From Liolophura sinensis (lineage: Eukaryota; Mollusca; Polyplacophora; Chitonida; Chitonidae): DNA of 64,000 bases. Location of the stretch: assembly GCF_032854445.1 (NCBI RefSeq), contig NC_088303.1, forward strand, positions 22,577,501-22,641,500. The letters are read 5' to 3'. The notes below the pieces were generated by a model. The model ran no database searches and was not told where the DNA came from. It worked only from the letters and a program-made list of their open reading frames with translations. The number at the start of each line of letters is the position of its first letter. The stretch's first letter is position 1. The position numbers and the translations under genes were made by a program. Shown piece after piece: positions 12,013-24,100 of this stretch.

Positions 12013-12168
12013 GTATGTGATAGGAGATGACACTCTGATCACCAGCAGGGCCTACAGTCCACCTGACCTTCACAATGTTGTATAATCAGTGCACTTGTGT
12101 CCAGTGTAAAATATGGCCTATCTCATAGACACATGATCACAGCTGATGTTGTTGTTTGTATGTCACAG

Positions 12169-15100
12169 GAGATGACAATCTCGTCACCAGTACAGCCCCA
12201 GAAGCAGGCAGAAGACAAGGCACGAATAGAGGGATATCTCTTTAAACGTACCAGTAATGCCTTTAAGTCCTGGGTGAGGTAAGAAACCTTTAGCAAACTC
12301 AAATCCCTAACCAAACAGATGGCCTTTTTTAATGCCCAATAGAACAATTCTGACTGTTTATTAAACACCTGGCTCTGTTGTTCAAGATTGTATAAGCTAA
12401 CACCGATACGAAGTGACGTAATATATTTAAGATTTTAATATAACTAAGCTGCCAGTACATTTGTATTCAGACCACATGGAACAGAGCAGATTTACTTTAT
12501 GTTTAATATACTGTTACTCACTTATTTTTGGATCGAGTACAAAATTGAAGACTTAGCTTAAAATTATGTCTGGTATGAAGTGTTCAGACAGTTTTGAACA
12601 ATTTGCACATTTTTCTTGAGGCATTAGAAAAGGTGCGGTGAACTTCAGCTTCCAATTGCTCGTTTTCTCTTTTTCTCATAAAGTTTTTCATATTAAAAGG
12701 TGCATTTTTTTCTGCCTTTGATATATCTGGCTGCTGTAGACTCTATACATTTGATGCATATATATATATGCATGTATTCCTAACCTTAAATGGTGTTATA
12801 TACTCTCTCCGCTTACTTTGTGCAGGTAAACGTGAATGGCATCATTATTTTTTCTTCCCTGTTACAAGATTTAAATGATTTGGTCCATGACCTGGCTCAG
12901 TTTTCATTTTTTTGTGTCAAAGAGACCAGTGCAGTGTGTCATTCTTCAGTTAGTCTGATAACAACCTTGCTGGCATAAAATGTCTACTCTATGGATGAAT
13001 TTTGGTTAAAACCTGTAACCAGTGAGGACGTAGGTTCACATCCAGCTGTCATTGTACAGCAATGACTTTTAAGTGAGAAAGTTTGTCAGGTACTTTGTGA
13101 AGGGTAATAGTTAACTCAGAGAATACTGCATTCCTCCACCAATGCTTACCTAAAGTCAAAACTCTTTGGTGAAGTGTTAGACAAATAAATGAGTGTCCAT
13201 GACATGTATGTAACCTCTTGACTGATGTGTTGTTGTTGTTATCGTCAGGCGATGGTTCAGCATCCAGGAACGTAAGCTGGTGTACAGGAAGCGTACCAAG
13301 GACACCTGGACTGTGATGGAGGAAGACCTGAGGTTGTGCACGGTCAAACCTGTCTACGACCTGGACAGGAGGTTCTGCTTTGAAGTTCTCTCACCTGCCC
13401 GGTACGCTGCGCTAACAAGCATTGTGTCAGTCATGGACCATTTACACAAAGCTTATGTCATAGTTTGCTATAAAGAATGGATAACCATTTGTGGAAAGGG
13501 AATAACAGTAAAGTACATGTATTAGTGAGTGTTACATCCACTGCAGTGAAATTCAGTTCCCAAGGCAGACTTAATGATTTTAGATTCCTCCAGAATGATA
13601 ATGATGGGGTTTCCGTCAGTGAGACAGTATTTAATTTCCTCCATCTGAGGCAGTATTTAATTTCCTCCTGGGAGGCAGTATTTGATTTCCTCCAGGAAGG
13701 CAGTATGTAATTTTCTCCAGTGAGGTAGTATTTAATATCTTCCAGGGAGGCAGCATTGAATTTCCTTCATTGAGTCAGTGTTTGATTTCCTCCACAGAGG
13801 CAGTATTTAATTTCCTCCAACTGAGGCAGTATTTGATTTCCGCCAGGAAGGCAGTATTTAATTTCCTCCAACTGAGGCAGTATTTAATTTCCTCTAGTGA
13901 GTCAGTATTTAATATCCTCCAGTGAGTCAGTATTTCATTTCCTCCAGTGAGTCAGTATTTCATTTCCTCCAGTGTGTCAGTATTTCATTTCCTCCAGTGA
14001 GTCAGTATTTCATTTCCTCCAGTGAGTCAGTTTTTGATTTCCTCCAGTGAGTCAGTATTTGATTTCCCCCAGTGTGTCAGTTTTTGATTTCCTCCAGTGA
14101 GTCAGTTTTTGATTTCCTCCAGTGAGTCAGTTTTTGATTTCCTCCAGTGAGTCAGTATTTGATTTCCTCCAGTGAGTCAGTATTTGATTTCCTCCAATGA
14201 GTCAGTATTTGATTTCCTCCAACTGAGGCAATATTTAATTTCCTCCAACTGAGGCAGTATTTAATTTCCTCTAGTGAGTCAGTATTTAATTTCCTCCAGT
14301 GAGTCAGTATTTAATTTCCTCCAGTGTGTCAGTATTTGATTTCCTCCAGTGAGTCAGTATTTGATTTCCTCCAGTGTGTCAGTATTTCATTTCCTCCAGT
14401 GAGTCAGTATTTCATTTCCTCCAGTGAGTCAGTTTTTGATTTCCTCCAGTGAGTCAATATTTGATTTACTCCAGTGTGTCAGTTTTTGATTTCCTCCAGT
14501 GAGTCAGTTTTTGATTTCCTCCAGTGAGTCAGTATTTGATTTCCTCCAGTGAGTCAGTATTTGATTTCCTCCAGTGAGTCAGTATTTGATTTCCTCCAGT
14601 GAGTCAGTATTTGATTTCCTCCAGTGAGTCAGTATTTGATTTAATCCAGTGAGTCAATATTTGATTTCCTCCAATGAGTCAGTATTTGATTTCCTCCAAC
14701 TGAGGCAATATTTAATTTCCTCCAACTGAGGCAGCATTTGATTTTCTCCAGTAAATCAGTATTTAATTTTGTCCTGCAGGCAATAATGGGTATCCTTCGA
14801 CAAAGCAGCATATGGTTTCCTCTAGCAGCATGAAGGAGGCAGTATTTTGTTTCCCCGGAGAAGGCAATATTTATTTTCTCTTCAAGGCAGTATTTGTTTT
14901 TCTTCAACAAAGCATTGTCTGGTTTCCTCCAGCAGTACATTATTTTTTTTCCTCCAACAAGACAGTGTTGGTTTCTTCCAGAAATACATTATTTGGTATC
15001 CTGCATGAAGACACTATTTGGTTTCTCCAAACCAGGCAGTGTTGTGTTTTACAGCAATTCATTATCTGATTTCATTCAGCAAGGCAGTGTTTGGTTACCC

Positions 15101-18100
15101 CTGATTGGGAAATGATTGGTTTCCTCCAGAGCTAAATGCTACATGACTTCTTCCATTTCGTTAAATGCTGCATTTCTTTTAGAACTGCTTGACATAGCTG
15201 AAACTAGTGGAAGGACTTCCTGATATATAATTATGTTGTGAATGATTGTGTTTTGTATTTGCAGGTCCCACATGTTACAAGCTGACTCAGAGGCAGAATG
15301 TCAGATGTGGATGACAGCCATACAGGACGGGGTGAACCGTGCCTACAGAGAAACCTTATCTGGGCAGGACACAGAGGTAAACACCATGCACATGTCAGTG
15401 GGAAGGGTTATATCTGATATAAGAGAAAATTCATAAAGTTAGTGAAAGTGTGAGGACTGCTTCGGTGGCCTAATTGTTAGAGAGATTGTCTCGAATTGTG
15501 GAGATCAGGGATCAAACTCAGTTGCTGCCTCGCATGGTACTCAGCATGGAGAGGTTAGAGCGAGGAAACCGGACTAGATGGCACGGTGTCAGTATAATGT
15601 GACTAGGTGGGTTGTTATGGCTGGTGTCTTCAGTATGATACTTCATTGGTGACATGGACTCGCCCTGCCATAAGAACACACTATATGAACAAACACAACT
15701 CCTTGTCATCATATAACTAAAAAATTGCCAAGTACATGTATGAGGTAAAAACCCCAAGCCATACATACACAACAGTGAGCAAGGTTTGAGCAGCTTTGCA
15801 GTGCTTATACTGGCAGGTGCTGGTGGAAATTTCGCACTTAGGTCAGGTTGTGCTATGCTATATATGTGTAGATCCGAGTTCCAATCCAGTGTAACCCACA
15901 TACACTGTAGTACTCTTTTTCGTCCATTACATAAAGAAAGTATAATGAGGTTCTCTGTTCCTTGTTTCTTCCAGGAAGAGGCTGCAAATGATTCGAGTCA
16001 GCCTGGGGCACAGGCAGACAGTGTACAGGGAGATAACTCTACCCTACAACCCAAACAAACCACAGCCCAAAGGTAAGACTTCACACTTTACACAAGTAAA
16101 CTGGGAAGTGAACAAAATTATGTACAAACTTCAGACTGTCATCTTTAATACCTTGTGATTTTGATGCTATAGCTTTCAAAGATTCAGCATAATGCCAAAG
16201 TAGGTATTTTAGCAGTTTTTTTTATCCATATTGTTGCAGTAAAGTTGTAGAAGGTTTGTTTGATTTGTTTGATTGGTGTTTTATGCCATACCCAAGAATA
16301 TTCCACTTATACGATGGCAGACCTGCCCACGTATGGCCGGAGAGGAAGCCAGCATGAGCTGGACTTGAACTCACGGCGATCACATCAGTGAGAGGCTCCT
16401 GGGTCATTACGCTGCGATAGGGCGCTAACCAACTGAGCCACGGAAGCCCCCATTTGTGGAAGAGAACAATTCAACTTAGACCTGAAGAGCTGAAAGTATT
16501 ACGTATGACCGTGACCATGGCCAGTAAGCTGGTTGGCTAGCTCTCATAAATGTGCATAGACTGTTCACAATTGGTAATAGTTAAAAATACTGACAGTACA
16601 AGTGTGTGAAAAGTTTCAGAAATGGACTGCCTTATACTGAGACACAATATTAGAGACATCACCTTATCCATGTGAGAGTGATGCATTGTGAGCTCAGAAT
16701 TCTAGGACTGACTTTTTTTCATGTTGTCTTTGCTCAGATAAGCCTGGTGATCACACTGAGACGAACCTGTTGTTTTCTGTTACAGACGTATGGAGTTGCT
16801 ATTCTCGTTGCCTGGCAACAGTCGATGTTGTGATTGTGGCTCCGCAGAACCCCGTTGGGCCAGTACAAACTTGGGCATCACACTCTGTATAGAATGTTCA
16901 GGTTTTCACAGGTGAGCGTAAACTTCACCATCACACATTGTTACTCACAGGTGAGCATATATACCCCCAATTTTAGCAGTGTTTTGGCCATAATGTGGTG
17001 AGAAAGTCATTGAAGCATCACAGCATTTTGAAAATGAGTACACACCTGGGCATCACGCCCTTTACAGAGTGTTCAGATTTTCACTATTCACTATTCGCTG
17101 TGCTTTATGCAGAAACCCAGAAACCTTATGGCTCTCCTGTACACATAAGTGATAAAATAAAGTCTGGTGTTAAACAGGTAAATACCTTCATAAATGCCTG
17201 GTAAACTAAATGATTATCTGAAGTGAAGCCTAAAGAATTGGCCCGTGCCAACCTGCCTGATCTTACCTGGACAGTTATTTTGTCTGTACAGGAGCTTGGG
17301 GGTACACATCTCTAAGGTGCGCTCTATAACTTTGGACACCTGGGAACCGGAGCTCCTCAAGGTCATGACAGAACTTGGCAATGATGTGGTCAACAAGATC
17401 TATGAGGCACGAGTGGACGAGTCATTAGCAACTCGGGCAACATCAGATTGTAAACGGTGAGTTGATTTTGGCGGTTCTGCAATCATGTGGTTACTCTGGG
17501 AATATCTCAACATTAGAGTTTCATGTTCATGTACGTGGATCTATAGCTGCTAGGGCAATATCAAAATATAACTGTCGCTGAGTATTGGTGAGTGTTATAG
17601 GTTGGTATTTATTTATTTATTTGATTGGTGTTACATCACACTCAAGAATATTTCACTTATACAATTGTGGCCAGCATTATAGTGGGAGGAAATTGGGCAG
17701 AGCCCCGAGGGAAACCCACGGCCATCTGTACGTTTGCTGACAGACCATCTCAGTGAGGTAATTTTTCCATTCGAACTGGATGTATCAGTAGTGCAATCTG
17801 TGTACAGCACAACTGGCCCATGAATCGATCTACATGAAGCCAAGCTAAGCAGCATTATATCCTGTCATTTCTTTTAGGGTTTTCTTTCTTTTATTTTTGG
17901 AAATGTTGAGGGATGCAAGGTGGATATTTCATACATCTGAATTCTAATTGAAGATTTTTGGCAAAATATCAATCATGACAAATCCAGTTGACTTTTTGCT
18001 GTTGTATTTAAATGGCCCAAATAATTATCTCTCAGAAAGTGTCAGTCTCAATTATTTACTTGATACTGTTCAAAATCGGTAATAAAATTTTGTAAAATTT

Positions 18101-21100
18101 ATAAACCAGAGCCTGGTTGTTCAAATTGGTTTAAGACTTAATACCAGATTTAACAATATTTATTTCACTTATATCACGGCAGCATTGAAAGCCGTGCTGC
18201 GTGTTAACCCCCTCGGCCACGGAGGCTCCGATTTAACTTAAAGCCAAGTCTTCAATTTTGTACTTTCCATAAAAAAATTGTGTAACATTATATTAAATAT
18301 GAACTAATACTGCTGCTGTTGTACTTTGACTTCGGAGAAGTGCATTGGCTGGTGAGTTTGGCTAAAAATTTAAATGTAAAATATGACGTAATACACTTTC
18401 GAACAGCTGGGCCCAGGTCATAATATTCTTAAACATTAGAATCACTTTAACACTATGAATAGTACAGGTAATGGTACTTACTGAAAAAGCAATAATTTGA
18501 GTTGTTCTTGATAAATACAGAAAATTTAAATTGAAATCTTACAGACCTTATGAAGCATATATGGTTTTCAGGCAGAGATGAAGTATTTTACTTGTACATG
18601 TATGTGTCCTGTTTCATTGATAAATCTTCAGGCTTACATGTATAATTTCATCATTGTATAGCACTACTTTAACTTCTTTTTTTTTCAAATTATAGGTCTG
18701 TCAGAGAGGCATGGATCAAAGCCAAGTATGTTCAGAAGGCATTTGTGTCAAAACTACCCGGTCCTTCAGACAATAGGTCACCAGAGGGACGCAGGATACG
18801 TGGCTGGAGCGTTTGCCGCAAAACACGGCGATCTCCAGCAAGGTCGCTATCCAAGGAAACATCAGAGTCTGAGGATGACAAGCTGGATGTGACAAGTGGC
18901 TTGTTAGAAGGTGAGAAGAGTGGCTAGTTAGAAAGTGAGAGGAGTTGTTAGACGGTGAGACCACTGGACTGTTAGAAGGAAAGAAGAGTGGCTAGTTAAA
19001 TGAGACCCTTCGTCGTCATATGACTGAAAAATTGTTGAGTGCGACGTTAAACCCCAAGCACTCACTCACTAAATGAGACCCTTGATAGAAGGTTAGACAA
19101 GTCCCTTGATAGAACATGGGACAAATGGCTAGATAGAAGGTGAGATGAATGACTAATTAGGTTAGACAGGTGGTTTGATGGAAGATGAGACAAGTGTCTT
19201 GTAAGAAGGTGAAACTAGTGGCTTGTCAGAAGGTGTGGTTGCGTGTGTGTTTGTGGGAGAAGAACTCCAGTATAGTTTTGATAAAGCAAACCAATCATGT
19301 CACTCATCAGACTAATACAGACCCACGGCAAAACTTAAGTTCAAATCAAACCATGGCAGCAGACTGTAGTTAAGCTATTGTATTTATTACCACTCCCTAA
19401 GTAGGTCACTTTGTATTACCACTCCCTAAGTAGGTCACTTTGTATTACCACTCCCTAAGTAGGTCACTTTGTTTATGGATTTGTTGGTGGTTTTATTACA
19501 TGTATGCTGTTTTTTCTTTCATTTCCGTCTTTAGTGTGTGGTTAATATTTTACATTTGATTTGGATTTTGTAATTTAAGCCTCTATAGTCACTGTGCATA
19601 GTCACATACACTTACCTAACATATGCTATATTTAGACTGCATTCAGTAGGAAGTGACATGTACTATTAAAGATTTCATATTTTTTAATGAATAACCTGTC
19701 TTCTGTTTTATCCAAGTTTTGTTGTATTATAGAGGTTCACATCTTGATGTACTAAAATTATGAAGTTTGAAAAAAAGCATATGCATTAGTATAAAGTTAA
19801 ATATGGAATTTTCATTTTCTTTTTGTTTATGTTGTTAGCCTTTTTCCTTGTTTTATTTTGTTGTGTTTTATTTTATTTACAGTGCTTAATCATGATATGT
19901 TGGTCTTTTGCGGCATGATGTATTCCTCTGCTTGTTCTTTGTGTTGTTCTGTTTGTATTATGTTATGCACGTTGATTGGAATGTCTGCTGTACATGTACT
20001 TGCATGTACTTGTAAAGAGCTACTTTAGGCTGGAAATAAGTTAACCAAAGTTTGACTTTTCATGATTGAGAAAATTTAATCTGTCTTCCAGTACTTGGTA
20101 TGATTTGTTTGTCATACGCTCCTAAAAATATATGATAATTTTGGCCTGATACATGTACTTATTTCCCAGCATGCAATGTGTGTTTGATAGTTCTGTATGC
20201 TGGTGTTAGTATGTAGCATTTTGCTTAATGGGTTTATTGGTTACTATACTGTAGCACTTGCTATTTCAGTTATTTCTTCTTTTATGTTCAAATGTCTGGA
20301 AATTACTTGTACTTCGCTTTTAACCTGGACTAATATTACTTGATCGCAGTTGAAATTTTCTGAGCTTGTTAACATTCATTCAGATTTGAGAAGAATAAAA
20401 ACCAAATAAAATTACATCCCGGTCTAAATGATGTAAGTGTTGATTCATGATCAACATGTGCCATACAAAATGTTGCATTTTAAGACTTTTATGTGACAAA
20501 TTTTCAAATTTTTGAACAATAAATCAGCTATTTCCATTTTGGAATGTGCGAACAGAATTGATTCCAGTTACTAAATTATCCCCCAGTACTAGAGACACTC
20601 TCTTGGAAATAGATTGAAAAAAAATGGGAAAATTGTTTGAATTTATATCCCTTACATGTACATAACCATGAACAGTGTCTTCAGCATACTTAAACAGTGT
20701 CAAGAAAGATTCTGGTACACTCAAAACTGCATTCTGTGGTAATTGTGTTTCAGTAATTGCATATACTGAACGCTCCACATACTGTGAAAACAAGGCTTAA
20801 TTGCATATGTACAGTGTAGTAGAAGCATTAAAATACTAACATTAAAATACTAATTGTCCCTGCCCCCGGTCGATTTCACCCCCCACCACTCTTCGCCCTG
20901 CGCTGTGTGTGGACGTGCGTGTTGGCTTGATCTCTGTGGCACACCCCTTGTTGTTTCTCTTCCTACAGCTGTCTTATCTGTGTCATCAGATGGTACCGGC
21001 AAGGACAACGACAGCGGTATAGGGGGCAGTGCTAACGATATGCTCGTCTTTGGTACGGGCTTGCTCAAGTCAGATATCAACCGCAGTAAGTACATCCACA

Positions 21101-24100
21101 AACCTGTCACTTGGAGGTGGAGTGATAGTGCAGTTACCATAGCTACATGCTGTTTTAATATATGCATGGGTTGGAATTTTTTATATTTTTTTTTATTTTC
21201 ATCATTATGGATGCACCTGTACAATGTGCTTTCAACATGACACAGATGACAAACTCTGCCGGCCTGAAGAATTTGGTCCAGACTTACAGCTTGCTTCCTT
21301 CTGAATTGCGCGTGCTAGCTGCATGAGTATGACACGTGTGCCCTGAGCTAGTGGGCTTACATGTACATGTTCAAGACAAGTGTGTCGTTGTCATATGACT
21401 GAAAAATTATTGAGTACGACGTTTAACCCCAAGCACTCACTCAAGACAAGTGTGACTGGAGAATCAAATTCTCCCTCAGCATGGAGGCCCAGTAATTTTA
21501 AATTTGTCAGATAAATAATTTGACTTTCACTGAAGCTGTGCACAGCCCCACACGCTGCATTATTATGCACTGATATTATTGTTTGTAGCTATGTGTTGGG
21601 TGATACATGTAGGCATAAATTATGTAGCCGACACTTAAAGATGTATTTCTTAGTTCAAGATTTATTATCTTTACTGAAACTGAGGCATGCATGCAAGTAA
21701 GAATGTTTATTTTGTCTTTATTTCCTCTTATTCTTCACATGTACTTCATGCATGATGACATGATTGAAAACCTGAGGTGTTGGTGGACTGACCATTGCAT
21801 AGACTATTCTGCCAGGTGACAAGTATATTGAAAAGAATGTCAAAAGAAAAAAAAATGATATTAAAGTATTGAAACTTTGTTGGTACCTTGTGCTGTTTGA
21901 CTGGACAGTCCTAGAGCATTTCTGGGAATTTGGTTCTTGTATGCCTTGCCAAACAAAAAAGGAAAGAAAATGTACAGAAAGGTCAGGCATGATTATATAT
22001 ATATATACTGAATGTTCCATCGATTCAGGTCTGGATTTAGAAAGCTCTGAGGACTCATGTGAAGATGAAGTGGATGATATGAAATCTACGACATCTTGGG
22101 AGGATGTGAGTAAGCTGGACCCCAACACACTGCTGTTCAAAGCCGCGCAGGCGCGTAACCTTCCTGTGATGCTGGAGGCACTGGCCCACGGTGCTGATCC
22201 TAACTGGGTGAATGAGGACGACGAGGGTAAAACACCTCTCATCAAGGCTGTTGAGACAGTGAGTCAACCTGCAGTGCACGATAGGACATTATTTTTACAT
22301 GATTCAGGGCCGTAGGAAAATTCAGACGCCACTGAAATATCACTGCTGAAATGAAAGAGGTTGAGTGCATTAAATTTTTTTTTTCTGACACATCTGCTAA
22401 AAGAAGTCAGTGAGATCTTTGTATATAAATGTCTGGTTTTAGATTTAATATAAAGTAATTACCTTCAGTTTGAACAATGTGAATCACTGAAGTGTATATT
22501 GTACAGACATGTTTATAAGTGTACGTCTCGTGTTATGACTTCCAGCAGGGAGTCTTAGGAAGGAGTTTGTGTGTGAATGCTTTTTTATTTGTTTGCTACT
22601 TAATGCCATAGTCAGGAAGTTATCTCTGATATAATGTTGGGCAAGTTAATGGGTGGAGGAAACCAAAGTAAACCGTCAACCTGCTGCAAATTACTGGCAA
22701 ACCTTTCCATATGTAACGTACAAACGTGCACACCATTATTGGTTGAAGGCAAGTGGTCTTCAGCAAACATTAGACTGAACGAACAGTCACATGACCACCA
22801 TACGCAGCTTATTGTCTCACCAAAGCAGTGAGAGTAGGGGAACCTACAAATTCCCTGACCAAGGTATGTTAGAAGTGGAGTATTGAAGGGCGTGCTAGCG
22901 CAGCGTAATGACCCAGGAGCCTCTCACCAATGCGGTCGCTGTGAGTCCAGCTCATGCTGGCTTCCTCTCCAGCAGGGATGTCTGCTAGCAACCTGCGGAT
23001 GGTTTTGGGTTTCCCCCTGGCTGTGCCCGTTTTCCTCCTACCTAATGCTGGCCGCCATCGTAAGTGAAATATTCTTGAGTGCAGCGTAAAACACCAACCA
23101 AATAAATAAATAAATATTCAGGTGTCCATTTGTCTGTCTGTGTACTGTTGCAGGGTTCCCTAGCAGCCTGTGAGTTCCTGTTGTTGAACCTTGCTAAGCT
23201 GGACAGGAAGGACAAGTATGGACAAACACCATTACACCACGCCACACTGCTGGGTCACACTGGGTGAGAGAAATTGTGTTCAGTGTAATCTAAAGCTTAA
23301 TTTTCAGCATCAGTACAATATTGAACACTTTTCAGCATCTGTGATTTACAAAATAACTATTTGAAACAAGATCTTTGAAGATGTAGGCTCTGGGGTCTCC
23401 AGCATTTTGTTCCATAGTATCTATTTCTGACCAGCAGAACAACTGATAATTTAGCGTGTGATTATTGGTCAAAATGTATTGGAACATAGCAAAGTGTGAT
23501 GTAATGCCCAAATCATTTTCTGTGTAGACTGATAAAATTATACTTTTTGCGACACCCTGAAATTTGCCAATCCAACCAATGTAGTTTTATCTCCATGATT
23601 AAATTATAAAGGGGCATAAAATGCTGCAAGTTTCTCTTTCATATGCCAAAAAGTTGATGAATTAGGGTAGCTAAAGTAGTTATGTAGGATATCTCAACAA
23701 CACATGGTTGCGTGTTAGGAATCTCCCAATAACACCTCTCATTGCTATCTGTGAGGAATCTGTCAGAAGCACCACATGTGGTCATGTGTTAGGAATAACA
23801 AGGATAACAAGAAGTGGCTGTGTGTTAAGAATCTATCAATAACACCACTTGGCTGTGTTAGGAAGCTCTCAGTAATAGATCTGGTTGTGTGTTTGGAATC
23901 GTTTAATAACCCTTCATGTGGTTGTGTGCTTACAGTCAGGTGTGTCAGTTTCTGAAGAGAGGTGCCAATCAACAAGCTCTGGATAACAAAGGCAGGGTAA
24001 GTGTGACTACAGAAGAGTAACCTGAGTTCATTCTTCAGATTGTTACATGAAGTGGTAGGCAAATGCCTCTGGAGATATTAAATGAGAACATGGGAAATAA

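Noticed and set aside
13610-14760. Regular repeats resembling a CRISPR array
   Set aside because: Units are contiguous 25-mers with no unique spacers, in a eukaryotic intron.
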